Positions 53,384 through 62,694 of a stretch of 64,000 bases of DNA are shown here, in pieces. Position 1 is the stretch's first letter. Each line of letters begins with the position of its first letter. The position numbers and the translations under genes were made by a program. The notes under the pieces were generated by a model that saw only the letters and a list, made by a program, of their open reading frames with translations, did not search any database and had not been told where the DNA came from. Source of the stretch: Evansella clarkii (GTDB lineage Bacteria > Bacillota > Bacilli > Bacillales > Salisediminibacteriaceae); the NCBI RefSeq assembly GCF_002019695.1, contig NZ_KV917376.1, positions 124,001 to 188,000 on the forward strand. Direction: 5' to 3'.

Positions 53384-54298
53384 TTAATAAAGCCGCTGGA
53401 AACAAGCAAGGTCCTTATCCGGCACAATCATTTCTATATGATTATGAAGGTTTACAAACTCTCCTGGCAGTACTCCTCCGTACTCCCCGTCGAGGTTCAA
53501 CTGCATTTCCTGTTCGGAATGGACTTTAATTCTGCTGGCCTGCACGTAAATAACGCTTTCATCCCTGATATGCTCTCCGCGCATCGCGGCACTTACAAGC
53601 CTAACAACATCTGCAAGATTTGACTTCTTAAGAATCAGCAAATCAAAAAGCCCATCATTCAAGTATGCTTTTGGCGCAAGCTTTTCAAAACCTCCAACCG
53701 AGTTAGTATTGGAAACAAGGAACAGCATGATTTCCCCTTCAAACCACTTTCCATCATATTCAATCGTTACATTGCTCGGTTTGATCCGTGGCAGTTTTTC
53801 AAAGCCTTTTACATAGTAAGCTACCTGCCCCATCATCGTCTTCAGCCTGCTAGGAACTTCATATGTCAATTCCGTAAGTGTACCACCGCCGGCAATGTTA
53901 ATAAAATACTGAGTCTCTACCTTTCCGATATCCACGGACTGAATCCTGCCGTTACACAGCACCTCACACGCCTCATTGACCTCTCTTGGTATGTGAAGAG
54001 CTCTGGCGAAATCATTGGTTGTACCTGCAGGTATAATTCCGAGGCGGGGTCTGACTTCCATCTCAGCCATTCCATTCACCACTTCATTAATTGTACCGTC
54101 CCCGCCTGCAGCAATGATCAAATCAAATTTATTTTGACATGCTTTTTCTGCAGCCCGTTTTGCGCAGTCTTTACCTGTAGTCGCATGTGCGGAGGTTTCA
54201 TAGCCTGCATTCTCAAGGCGTTCCAGTATAAATGGCAGCTGTTTCCTGACCTGTTCTCTCCCTGAAGTTGGATTATAAATTAATCTGGCCCGTTTCAT
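53384..54298 (-). CDS. dgkB: Diacylglycerol kinase (DgkB type)
   Basis: A 304-residue DAGK-catalytic lipid kinase that phosphorylates diacylglycerol left by lipoteichoic acid synthesis. IYNPTSGRE and IIAAGGDGTINEVVNG (ATP loop), RLGIIPAGTTNDFARALHIP, and the late NLDGEYGG are the family motifs. Length equals B. subtilis DgkB (303), which lies between gatB and yefA there. The frame is open to 54340, but GGAGG before ATG 54298 fixes the start. Confidence 0.93.
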   Translation of the reverse strand: MKRARLIYNPTSGREQVRKQLPFILERLENAGYETSAHATTGKDCAKRAAEKACQNKFDLIIAAGGDGTINEVVNGMAEMEVRPRLGIIPAGTTNDFARALHIPREVNEACEVLCNGRIQSVDIGKVETQYFINIAGGGTLTELTYEVPSRLKTMMGQVAYYVKGFEKLPRIKPSNVTIEYDGKWFEGEIMLFLVSNTNSVGGFEKLAPKAYLNDGLFDLLILKKSNLADVVRLVSAAMRGEHIRDESVIYVQASRIKVHSEQEMQLNLDGEYGGVLPGEFVNLHNHIEMIVPDKDLACFQRLY

Positions 54299-54542
54299 TT
54301 TTATTTCCTCCGTGTTCTGCTGACTTCCACGATTTAACAAGACCAGTATATCACTATTTTACTGAGTTTAATATTTTAATCTACCGGCCTGGCTATAATC
54401 AAGTTTACCTTATTTCTATTTAAAAGCCTTGATTATCATTCTGTCAAATATGGTCGAAAAAATTATTTCAAAAAAATAAGTAAAAGTTTTCTACTAACTC
54501 TCAAAATGAGCTATTATAAAAATAAGAGGGGGGTTCACAAAA

Positions 54543-55028
54543 ATGCCAAAATTCTTTCACAGGTTGTTCATATCTGTCTTATCAGTGGTGATTTTCAGTG
54601 CGTTAGCTGCAGCGTATCAGCTCGTGTTTTCAGGGGGAGACCAGTTAGGATTTGGCTTATTGACCGGGATATACACCTTCTATACAGCACCGGTGTTTAT
54701 TCTTGGGGGTATTCCAGCTTCATATGCAGCAGACCATTTTATTAAAAAACATAAGGATACAATAACTTCTGCAGTTCATGAGTATGTACGTGCCTTCAGT
54801 TTATACGCAGCAGCAGGTGTAACTGTTTCTATCGTGTATTTCTCACTTTCAGCTCTTTCCCGAGGACAATTTTATTTTACTCCAGGTGAATCATTGACCA
54901 GCATCCTGATTGGTGTAGCCGGAGCTCTAGTTTACTACCACATCAGCCTGTTACTGAAAATCAACTGGGAAAAGTTAAAAGAACAGCAACACAAAAAAGA
55001 GCAGGAAGACCAGTCATACAGTTCATAA
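54543..55028 (+). CDS. Four-helix membrane protein, function unknown
   Basis: A 161-residue protein with four hydrophobic segments (about 7-27, 37-60, 84-104, 119-141) and a charged tail (KLKEQQHKKEQEDQ). No family recognised. GAGGGGGG precedes the ATG. Single gene with its own terminator. Confidence 0.7.
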   Translation: MPKFFHRLFISVLSVVIFSALAAAYQLVFSGGDQLGFGLLTGIYTFYTAPVFILGGIPASYAADHFIKKHKDTITSAVHEYVRAFSLYAAAGVTVSIVYFSLSALSRGQFYFTPGESLTSILIGVAGALVYYHISLLLKINWEKLKEQQHKKEQEDQSYSS

Positions 55029-55051
55029 AGCAATAAAATTATATACTTATT

Positions 55052-55085
55052 AAAGTATCAGCAATTTGCTGGTACTTTTTTTCGT
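55052..55085 (+). terminator. Terminator of the four-helix membrane protein gene
   Basis: Stem AAAGTATCAGCA / TGCTGGTACTTT, T run of seven. Confidence 0.75.
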
Positions 55086-55256
55086 TATTCTTTTTAGGAA
55101 TAAAACTGGTTAAAAATAAATAAAAACAGGGAAGATATATATAGTATGCAATAAAGCCCCAAGGATTAATCCAGACCCATGGCGGCGGGGCATTTGAATA
55201 TACTATTAACAATAACATGCAGAAGTATTTATTTTAATTGAATATGGAGGAGAACT

Positions 55257-56117
55257 ATGTCTTTAATCTCGAAAAAAAACCAAAAATCATATTGCAAAAG
55301 CGAGTACGATACTTTACAACGAGTTATATTATGCCAGCCTGAGCATATGACAATACGCCAAGTAATCAATGACACTCAGAAGCACTTCAAAGATGAAGGC
55401 ATCCATATTAAAAAAGCGATGGAGCAGCATGAAGAATTTGTTAAAGTCCTTAAAAAACATGGGGTGGATGTCGTTCTTCTTCCTGCTGACAAAAATTACC
55501 CCGAACAGGTTTTTACAAGAGATATCGGCTTTACGCTGGGCCAGACGATTTTCGTCGCTGAAATGGCTGCTGATGTGAGGAAAGGTGAAGAGGATTTCTT
55601 AAAGAAATGGCTGGAAGATGAAGAAATATCATATTACAATCTTATCGGCGACCAGATTGAAGGCGGAGATGTAATTATTGATGGCCAAACAATTTACGTC
55701 GGCCTCAGTAACCGGACTAATAAAGCTGCTACTGAACATCTTCATACATTGCTTCCTGAATTTGAAGTTATCAGCGTGCCATTTACTGAAAAATACTTAC
55801 ACCTGGATTGTGTTTTTAACGTTATCTCACCAACAGAAGCTCTGATCTACCCTGGAGTAATCGAAAAAGAGAAAGAGGAGCTGCTCGCCTCAAGATATAA
55901 TTTAATCGAAGTTTCTGAAGAGGAACAGTTTACATTAGGCACCAATGTTTTATCACTAGGAAATAAGAAAATCTTAAGCCTGCCTGTAAATCAGAACGTT
56001 AATAAACAGTTAAGGGACAGGGGCTATGAGGTAATAGAAGTGGATATCACCGAGATTATTAAATCTGGCGGTTCCTTCCGCTGCTGTACAATGCCAGTTT
56101 TAAGAGAAGCAAAATAA
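55257..56117 (+). CDS. Dimethylargininase/arginine deiminase-fold enzyme (YkgA-like)
   Basis: A 286-residue penta-propeller enzyme of the guanidino-group modifying superfamily. FTRDIGFTLG, EGGDVIIDG, the catalytic His in KYLHLDCVFN and catalytic Cys in GGSFRCCTMPV give a complete active site. It would hydrolyse a methylated arginine or related compound. Length equals B. subtilis YkgA. GGAGGAG precedes the ATG. Single gene. Confidence 0.88.
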   Translation: MSLISKKNQKSYCKSEYDTLQRVILCQPEHMTIRQVINDTQKHFKDEGIHIKKAMEQHEEFVKVLKKHGVDVVLLPADKNYPEQVFTRDIGFTLGQTIFVAEMAADVRKGEEDFLKKWLEDEEISYYNLIGDQIEGGDVIIDGQTIYVGLSNRTNKAATEHLHTLLPEFEVISVPFTEKYLHLDCVFNVISPTEALIYPGVIEKEKEELLASRYNLIEVSEEEQFTLGTNVLSLGNKKILSLPVNQNVNKQLRDRGYEVIEVDITEIIKSGGSFRCCTMPVLREAK

Positions 56118-56137
56118 AATAGTTCAAGGTTTAGTTT

Positions 56138-56176
56138 AAACCTCCCGCTGAATGACGAACCGGCGGGAGGTTTTTT
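56138..56176 (+). terminator. Terminator of the YkgA-like gene
   Basis: Stem AAACCTCCCGC / GCGGGAGGTTT, 14-base loop, T run. Confidence 0.85.
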
Positions 56177-56317
56177 CTGCTTTATTCCCCTGGTCGCACC
56201 GTATAGCCCGATACACTGGTTTTACATAATAAAACGTGTATTTCGGTCTGGAATGGGGAAAAAGTTAGTCGACTGAAACATCCAATTATCTTCAACAGCA
56301 ATCAAGGAGGCGTTACA

Positions 56318-57499
56318 ATGAAAGCGTACGTACATGGAACTGTACTTGACGGGCTTGGAGAAACTTACGAAAACGGTACAGTCCTTGTAGATGATGGCAA
56401 AGTTGTTGCTGCTGGGCAGCATATTGATGTTCCCTCAGATGCTGAGGTCATCGATTGCAGCGGCTATTTTGTAACACCAGGACTTATTGATGTGCACACG
56501 CATTTAGGAGTGTATGAATCAGGTCTTGGAATTGAAGGACACGATGCAAATGAGACCTCTGAACCAGTAACTCCTTACACAAGAGCTATTGATGGAATTA
56601 ATCCTACAGAAAAAGGCTTTGAATACGCACGGGCAAGCGGAGTAACGACTGCCCAGGTGATGCCCGGCAGCATTAACGTAATGGGCGGACAGATGGTTGT
56701 GCTGAAGACAGTAGGGAATATAGTGGATGAAATGATTGAACGCTTTCCTTCCGGTATGAAAATTGCCTACGGAGAAAACCCAAAACAAGAATACCGGGAC
56801 AGGAATCAGCCACCTAACTCCAGGATGGGGATCGTTGCCCTGGTCCGCCAGGCTCTCATGGGTGCACAGGATTATCTTAAATTGAAAGAGGCCGGTCAGG
56901 TGCTTGAGAGAAACCTTCATATGGAACATCTTCTCCCTGTAATTAAAAAAGAGATTCCTCTACGCGCTCATGCACACCGTGCCGATGACATTATGACTGC
57001 CATCCGGGTTGCTAAAGAGTTTGATGTAGACCTTACCATCGAGCATTGTACAGAAGGCCACTTCATCGCTGAGCACCTGGCAGAAGCAGGCATAAATGTG
57101 GCTGTCGGCCCTACACTGACAACACGGTCTAAAGTGGAACTGTCTAATAAGGGGCATCATACACTGCCAATCCTTGAAGAGCATGGTGTACCATTTTCTC
57201 TTACTACCGACCATCCGATCATCGGCATCGATTATTTAACAACCACTGCCGGAGCAGCAGTTAAATGCGGCCTGTCTGAAGAGAGCGCTCTAAAGGCGAT
57301 AACAAGCCAGGCGGCCCGTCATATTGGAATGGACCACAAGGTTGGAAGCCTCGAAAAAGGAAAAGACGCCGACATTGTACTCTGGACCGGCCATCCATTC
57401 CATTCATATACCTCCGTCGTAGAAACGATCGTTAACGGAAAAACTGTTTATCTTAATATTAATGCTCCTGAAGTGAGAGGAAATGATGCGACGCTTTAA
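56318..57499 (+). CDS. Amidohydrolase (imidazolonepropionase-like)
   Basis: A 393-residue amidohydrolase with metal motifs VTPGLIDVHTHLG, LRAHAHRADD, TIEHCTEG and TDHPIIG; the end GSLEKGKDADIVLWTGHPF is the usual C-terminal strand. Closest to imidazolonepropionase-related and prolidase-like amidohydrolases without a fixed substrate. AAGGAGGCG precedes the ATG. A different protein from the amidohydrolase at 10274. Confidence 0.85.
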   Translation: MKAYVHGTVLDGLGETYENGTVLVDDGKVVAAGQHIDVPSDAEVIDCSGYFVTPGLIDVHTHLGVYESGLGIEGHDANETSEPVTPYTRAIDGINPTEKGFEYARASGVTTAQVMPGSINVMGGQMVVLKTVGNIVDEMIERFPSGMKIAYGENPKQEYRDRNQPPNSRMGIVALVRQALMGAQDYLKLKEAGQVLERNLHMEHLLPVIKKEIPLRAHAHRADDIMTAIRVAKEFDVDLTIEHCTEGHFIAEHLAEAGINVAVGPTLTTRSKVELSNKGHHTLPILEEHGVPFSLTTDHPIIGIDYLTTTAGAAVKCGLSEESALKAITSQAARHIGMDHKVGSLEKGKDADIVLWTGHPFHSYTSVVETIVNGKTVYLNINAPEVRGNDATL

Positions 57500-57512
57500 C
57501 TACAGCGAAAGA

Positions 57513-57546
57513 AAAACGCTTTGGCAGGTGAGCCAAAGCGTTTTTT
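57513..57546 (+). terminator. Terminator of the amidohydrolase gene
   Basis: Perfect 13-base stem AAAACGCTTTGGC and its inverse, six-base loop, T run. Confidence 0.9.
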
Positions 57547-57558
57547 AGTTTGTGTGAT

Positions 57559-58078
57559 GACGCTCTTGCGGTATTTGAGTTTATGCAGTCCTCTCTCTCA
57601 TGGGACGCAAGACGCTCTTGCACTACCTGAGTCAATGCAAGCCTCTCTTTCATGGGATGCAAGACGCTCTTGCACTACCTGAGTCAATGCAAGCCTCTCT
57701 CTCATGGGATGCAAGACGCTCTTGCACTACCTGAGTCGACGCAAGCCTCCCTCTCATGGGATGCTAGACGCTCTTGCACTACCTGAGTCCACGCTAGCCT
57801 CCCTCTCATGGGACGCTAGACACTCTTGCACTACCTGAGTCGAGGCAATCCTCCCTCTCATGGGATGCTAGACGCTCTTGCACTACCTGAGTTAAGGCAA
57901 TCCTCTCTTTCATGGGATGCTAGACGCTCTTGCACTACCTGAGTCGACGCTAGCCCTTCTCTCATGGGATGCAAGATGCTCTTGCACTACCTGAGTCCAC
58001 GCTAGTCTCTCTCTCATGGGATGCTAGACGCTCTTGCACTACCTGAGTTGACGCAAGCCCCTCTCTCAGGGCTTGCAA
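57559..58078. repeat. Ten tandem copies of a 52-base unit
   Basis: Units start at 57559, 57611, 57663, 57715, 57767, 57819, 57871, 57923, 57975 and 58027 without spacers. Consensus runs GACGCTCTTGCACTACCTGA, then GTC-ACGC-AGCCTC, then TCTCTCATGGGATGC. Where a unit ends in GCAA, the junction forms the perfect hairpin TGCAAGA-CGC-TCTTGCA; units ending in GCTA have partly lost it. The first and last copies are the most diverged. Confidence 0.92.
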
Positions 58079-58156
58079 GATGATTAAAGTTTTTTATCCA
58101 TTGGCCTACGTTTTTATCATGAGTAATTTTTAATACTTCGCTACAAAGGAAGGCTT

Positions 58157-58957
58157 TTAGTAATATTTCCCTCCCCAGTATTCAGCGGGTGCAGCAAACT
58201 CAGATGGATGAAACTGAACCGCCAGAGGGCGTTCTCCTCTTTTTTCAAGAAGCTCCTGCAGCTCTCCATTACTGCCTGGTTCCATAAAAATAAATTGTGA
58301 TTCTCCTCCATTTACCGAATATGCAGTACCGCTGCTTTCCCATAAACTCATCTCTTCATACTTATTTACCGGATTGCCAATAAGCCACGACCATTTTTCT
58401 GCTGCAGCTTCGGCAGCATGGACGTTAATGAAAATCCTGTTAATAGTGGTGGAGTCATGTTTTTCAGAAAGTATTCCTTGCTCTTTCAGCTTGCTGAACC
58501 TTATATTATCCTCTTCCTCCCATTGAATAAAAAATGGAACAGGGAGCTGCCGGCCAGGCTGCTCTTCTGCAAAAAGCATCTTCCAGCGAATCCATTCACC
58601 TGAACTGGTTTTTCTTTCCCCATCAAAAACCTTTGTTTTCCATCGCTCCTGAAGTTTCCTTTCAACAGCTTTAATATCATCACAACGGAGGCAGATCTGG
58701 CTGATGCCTTCACCTTCAGTTAGATCGTACAGCAGCTGGTGAATCAATGGATTTTCCGCTTTCTCTGCAGTCTGCCTGTCTTTCACTGCGAGAAATTCAA
58801 CATAGCTTGACTGGAGATAAAACAGGCTGTTATGTGTCCCCCACTTTATGTGTTCCCCTCCGTTGACTGCATGGAGCCCCGCTTCCCTCAGAGTGGTAAC
58901 ACATTCGTCAGGGGAGCGGTTAACTGAGTGGACTATATGATCCAGAATGAAATTCAT
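58157..58957 (-). CDS. VOC (glyoxalase-like) domain protein
   Basis: A 266-residue protein with two VOC-type halves: the first begins LDHIVHSVNRSPDECVTTLREAGLHAVNGGEHIKWGTHN, as in the Glyoxalase_3/PF13468-like group; the second begins about residue 175 (INRIFINVHAAEAAAEKW). Metal-dependent isomerase, dioxygenase or binding roles are all possible. GGGAGGCG before ATG 58957 sets the start, not 58996. Confidence 0.8.
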   Translation of the reverse strand: MNFILDHIVHSVNRSPDECVTTLREAGLHAVNGGEHIKWGTHNSLFYLQSSYVEFLAVKDRQTAEKAENPLIHQLLYDLTEGEGISQICLRCDDIKAVERKLQERWKTKVFDGERKTSSGEWIRWKMLFAEEQPGRQLPVPFFIQWEEEDNIRFSKLKEQGILSEKHDSTTINRIFINVHAAEAAAEKWSWLIGNPVNKYEEMSLWESSGTAYSVNGGESQFIFMEPGSNGELQELLEKRGERPLAVQFHPSEFAAPAEYWGGKYY

Positions 58958-59065
58958 TTGTTCGCCTCCCATATTATTAGTTGACCAGATTTTCATACAT
59001 GCATTTTACCAGGTAATCCTTTGATGCCCATCCCATCCTCAATACATGACTCGAATTATAAAAGA

Positions 59066-59101
59066 CAACCCTTTGTCCGCCTGAAAGGCAGCAAAGGGTT
59101 G
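59066..59101 (-). terminator. Terminator of the gatCAB operon
   Basis: Stem CAACCCTTT / AAAGGGTTG, 18-base loop with an inner small stem; minus strand continues GTCTTTTAT. Confidence 0.7.
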
Positions 59102-59118
59102 GGTTAGTCTCGTGATAG

Positions 59119-60552
59119 TTATCGTTTATTAATTTCTTCAACAATTATTTTATTTACAAGCTGCGGGTTTGCTTTACCTTTTGAAGCTTTCATTACTTGC
59201 CCAACAAGGAAACCGATTGCTTTGCCTTTTCCGTTTTTATAATCTTCGACGGACTGTTCATTGTTGTCGATAACCTCGTTCACCATTTGACGAAGTTCCC
59301 CTTCATCGGAAATCTGAACGAGACCTTTATCTTTAACGATCTGCTCAGGGTCTCCCCCATTTTCAATCAGCTCTGCGAATACATCTTTGGCGATTTTGGA
59401 AGAAATCGTGCCTTTCTCAATGAGCTCGATGAGTTTAACAAGACCCTCGGAGGTTAAAGGAACATCCTGTATCTCCTTGTTATTTGCGTTAAGATACCTG
59501 CTTACTTCACCCATGATCCAGTTAGAAGCCTGTTTCGGCGGCGCCTCATGCTGCAGGCACTCCTCAAAGAAATCGCTGAGGCTCTTTTGCTGTGTTAAGA
59601 CAACAGCATCATATTCAGGCAGACCAAGGTCTTTTACATAGCGCTCTTTTCTCGCATCAGGGAGTTCAGGGATTTCCGCTCTCACCTTTTCCTTCCATTC
59701 TTCTTCAATCGTTAAGTCAACGAGATCAGGATCAGGGAAATATCTGTAGTCGTCAGAGCCTTCTTTTATACGCATCAAAATCGTCTTTTTCCCCTGGTCA
59801 TCCCAGCGGCGGGTTTCCTGAAGAATTCTTCCTCCTGCTTCCAGTTCTCTTTCCTGCCTCTCTTCTTCATAGGCAAGGCCCTTCTGAACGAAAGCAAAGG
59901 AATTCAGGTTCTTCAGCTCCGTTTTTGTACCAAATTCTTTCTGCCCCAGAGGCCTGATAGAAACGTTGGCATCACATCTTAGGGAGCCTTCCTCCATCTT
60001 GACATCCGAGACTTCGATATACTGCATAATTGCTTTTAGTTTTTCCAGATAGGCGTATGCCTCTTCAGGCGAGCGTAAATCAGGCTCGGAAACAATTTCG
60101 ATCAGTGGTGTTCCTGCCCGGTTGAAATCTACGAGGGAATAATCAGCCCCGTCAACATGAGTCAGTTTTCCCGCATCCTCCTCTAAATGAAGACGCGTGA
60201 TGCCTATCCTCTTCTTTTTTCCCTCGACTTCAATGTCTATCCAGCCATGTTCCCCAATAGGCTTGTCAAGCTGAGATATCTGATATGCTTTCGGGTTGTC
60301 GGGATAAAAATAATTTTTCCGGTCAAACTCAGTTACTGTTGCAATTTCACAGTTAAGTGCCATAGCCGCCTTCATTGCATATTCTACTGCCCGCTCATTT
60401 AACACTGGAAGAACTCCCGGATGCCCCAGACAGACAGGACATGTATGTGTGTTAGGCGGAGCTCCAAATTCTGTGGAGCAGCCGCAGAAGATTTTTGAAT
60501 TCGTCTTTAATTCTACGTGAACTTCAAGTCCGATTATTGTTTCATAGGCCAT
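59119..60552 (-). CDS. gatB: Asp-tRNA(Asn)/Glu-tRNA(Gln) amidotransferase subunit B
   Basis: A 477-residue subunit that binds mischarged tRNA and activates its side chain with [23 protein letters not shown] and [15 protein letters not shown] carry the zinc-binding cysteines; [16 protein letters not shown] and EDAGKLTH are family hallmarks; the YqeY-like tail domain (about 330-477) ends [12 protein letters not shown]. Last gene of the operon, 12 bases after gatA. GGGGGAAAATA precedes the ATG. Confidence 0.96.
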   Translation of the reverse strand: MAYETIIGLEVHVELKTNSKIFCGCSTEFGAPPNTHTCPVCLGHPGVLPVLNERAVEYAMKAAMALNCEIATVTEFDRKNYFYPDNPKAYQISQLDKPIGEHGWIDIEVEGKKKRIGITRLHLEEDAGKLTHVDGADYSLVDFNRAGTPLIEIVSEPDLRSPEEAYAYLEKLKAIMQYIEVSDVKMEEGSLRCDANVSIRPLGQKEFGTKTELKNLNSFAFVQKGLAYEEERQERELEAGGRILQETRRWDDQGKKTILMRIKEGSDDYRYFPDPDLVDLTIEEEWKEKVRAEIPELPDARKERYVKDLGLPEYDAVVLTQQKSLSDFFEECLQHEAPPKQASNWIMGEVSRYLNANNKEIQDVPLTSEGLVKLIELIEKGTISSKIAKDVFAELIENGGDPEQIVKDKGLVQISDEGELRQMVNEVIDNNEQSVEDYKNGKGKAIGFLVGQVMKASKGKANPQLVNKIIVEEINKR

Positions 60553-60564
60553 TATTTTCCCCCC

Positions 60565-62025
60565 TTACAGCTCAGGTTTCTGTTTATTAAATTCTGTCGC
60601 TTGTTCAAAAGCGTAAGCTGCCTTATAGACAGTCTTTTCGTCAAAGTGATTGCCAATAATCTGCAATCCTACCGGCATACCTGTATCCTTGCCCAGCCCG
60701 CACGGAACACTAATGCCTGGTACACCAGCAAGGTTAACTGGTATCGTCAGGACATCATTGGCGTACATAGTTAAAGGCTCGTCCACCTGGTCTCCAAGTT
60801 TAAATGCAGTTGTCGGAGAGGTAGGCCCTATTACAACATCATAATTTAAAAAGATCTCTTCGAAATCCTGTTTAATTAAAGTCCGCACTTTTTGCGCTTT
60901 CTTATAATATTCATCATAGAACCCGGAGCTTAAAGCGAAAGTACCAAGCATAATCCGGCGCTTCACTTCATCTCCAAACCCTTCGCTTCTCGTTTTCTTA
61001 TACATTTCGATCAGGTTTTCTCCCTCAACACGCTGGCCGTAACGCACACCGTCAAAGCGTGCAAGGTTTGCAGACGCTTCTGAAGAGGCGATCACATAGT
61101 AAGCAGCCGTAGCATACTGGGAATGCGGAAGGGAAACCTCTTCCACAACGGCCCCTAATTCTTCAAAGCGTTTCACAGCCTTTAATATTTGCTCCCGTAC
61201 TTCCTCATGGACTCCGCCTGTAATATATTCTTTCGGGAGCGCCACTTTAAGGCCTTTTATATCTCCTGTCATCACTTCTGAGTAATCAGGAACAGACTCA
61301 TTCACACTAGTGGAATCAAAATGGTCATGCCCGGAAATCGCATTTAAAACCAGGGCGTTATCTTTCACAGTTCTTGTCATTGGCCCGATTTGATCCAGGG
61401 ATGACGCGAAAGCAACCAGTCCATACCTGGACACCCTTCCGTACGTGGGCTTCATGCCGACTATGCCGCAGAATGCCGCCGGTTCCCGGATAGATCCGCC
61501 AGTATCGGATCCAAGGGAAAACAACACTTCCCCAGATGCCACTGCAGCAGCAGATCCGCCGCTTGAACCTCCTGGTACTCTATCCGTGTTCCAAGGGTTT
61601 CTCGTCAGTTTATACCCTGAGTTTTCTGTGGAAGAACCCATAGCAAACTCGTCCATGTTCAGCTTACCGATATTAACGAAGTTTTCTTTGTTGAGAAGGT
61701 TCATTACCGTTGCGTCGTAAACAGGGTCATGTCCATCCAGGAGCTTACTTGCGCAAGTTGTCGGCATACCTTTTGTCATAATGTTATCTTTAATGCCGCC
61801 TGGAATCCCGAATAATGATCCCTTTATTCCATCGGACGACAGAATTTCGTCCAGCTCAGAAGCTTTTTTTCTCGCCCCTTCTTCTGAAAGGTGAAGGAAA
61901 GATCCTACCTTTTCACCCACTTCATTCACCCTCTGTATGGACTCTTCTGTTAAGTCGCTTACAGAAATTTCTTTTTTATGTAACAGCTGATGAAGCTCAT
62001 CAATACTGTGGTCGAATAAACTCAA
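60565..62025 (-). CDS. gatA: Asp-tRNA(Asn)/Glu-tRNA(Gln) amidotransferase subunit A
   Basis: A 486-residue amidase that frees ammonia from glutamine for the GatCAB reaction. The Ser-cisSer-Lys triad is visible: Lys in [11 protein letters not shown], cis-Ser in [16 protein letters not shown] and Ser in [14 protein letters not shown]. Start is a TTG with GGGAGGGG seven bases upstream. It lies 15 bases after gatC. Confidence 0.96.
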   Translation of the reverse strand: MSLFDHSIDELHQLLHKKEISVSDLTEESIQRVNEVGEKVGSFLHLSEEGARKKASELDEILSSDGIKGSLFGIPGGIKDNIMTKGMPTTCASKLLDGHDPVYDATVMNLLNKENFVNIGKLNMDEFAMGSSTENSGYKLTRNPWNTDRVPGGSSGGSAAAVASGEVLFSLGSDTGGSIREPAAFCGIVGMKPTYGRVSRYGLVAFASSLDQIGPMTRTVKDNALVLNAISGHDHFDSTSVNESVPDYSEVMTGDIKGLKVALPKEYITGGVHEEVREQILKAVKRFEELGAVVEEVSLPHSQYATAAYYVIASSEASANLARFDGVRYGQRVEGENLIEMYKKTRSEGFGDEVKRRIMLGTFALSSGFYDEYYKKAQKVRTLIKQDFEEIFLNYDVVIGPTSPTTAFKLGDQVDEPLTMYANDVLTIPVNLAGVPGISVPCGLGKDTGMPVGLQIIGNHFDEKTVYKAAYAFEQATEFNKQKPEL

Positions 62026-62040
62026 ACTAACCCCTCCCTT

Positions 62041-62331
62041 TTACTCTATAATACGAGGAACTTTAAACTGGCCGTCTTCATGATCCGGCGCATTTTTAAA
62101 TGTGTCCTCCCGTTTAATCGATGGTCTTGCTTTATCTTCCCGTATAACATTCTTCACTTCCAGTACATGGGCAGTCGGCACTATCCTTTCTGTATCAAGC
62201 TCATTCAGCTGCTCTGCATAGTCAATTATCTCATCCAGCTGCTTTGCGAACTTTTCTACCTCTTTTTCCGACAGCTCCAGCCTCGATAAATGCGCGATAT
62301 GCTTCACCCGTTCTTTTGTAATTCTTTCCAT
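62041..62331 (-). CDS. gatC: Asp-tRNA(Asn)/Glu-tRNA(Gln) amidotransferase subunit C
   Basis: The small subunit that wraps round the A-B interface, 96 residues as in B. subtilis. [39 protein letters not shown] at the start and [12 protein letters not shown] at the end are typical. The frame is open to 62451, but GAGAGGTGAAACTG stands before ATG 62331. Confidence 0.95.
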   Translation of the reverse strand: MERITKERVKHIAHLSRLELSEKEVEKFAKQLDEIIDYAEQLNELDTERIVPTAHVLEVKNVIREDKARPSIKREDTFKNAPDHEDGQFKVPRIIE

Positions 62332-62513
62332 CAGTTTCACCTCTCTATCTGTAATCTGAATATTCCACAAGGTTATAATCAATAAGTATGATAATACCAA
62401 ATTCCCTACCTCCAGGCAATGAACTAAGCATTGCCAGCCTGTCATTTTCATAATTCACCATTGCAATGTGTTTGAAACAGACAGTCGGAAAAAAATTCGG
62501 CTTTTAAATGATA

Positions 62514-62645
62514 AAAGAAAACTTGGCAAGCCAAGCCTTAAAAGACGCGAAGGATTGACTTAGTTGCACTTATACTATAATCCTTAAAATTTTATCAGCG
62601 TCGAGACGGCTACGTTGCTAAAATTTTATGCTTTCTTATAGTATA
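62514..62645. repeat. Dispersed 132-base element, copy 2 (MITE-like)
   Basis: Same element as 44698-44830, same orientation; differs by a few substitutions and ends TTCTTATAGTATA. It sits between the gatC promoter region and the terminator of the symporter gene. Confidence 0.8.
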
Positions 62646-62650
62646 AAAAG

Positions 62651-62677
62651 AAAACCGCCCTCCAAAAAGGAAGGCGG
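62651..62677 (-). terminator. Terminator of the proline symporter gene
   Basis: Stem CCGCCCTCC / GGAAGGCGG (8 of 9 pair), five-base loop; minus strand continues TTTTCTTTTT. Confidence 0.8.
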
Positions 62678-62694
62678 ACTTCTCCTGGAAGATA

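Noticed and set aside
55139-55256. Riboswitch before the YkgA-like gene
   Set aside because: A GCCCC/GGGGC pairing is possible around 55156-55193, but no known riboswitch core or downstream terminator is present.
57559-58078. CRISPR array
   Set aside because: The units are contiguous 52-base tandem repeats with no unique spacers, and no cas genes are in the window. The same applies to the 185-base and 101-base arrays.
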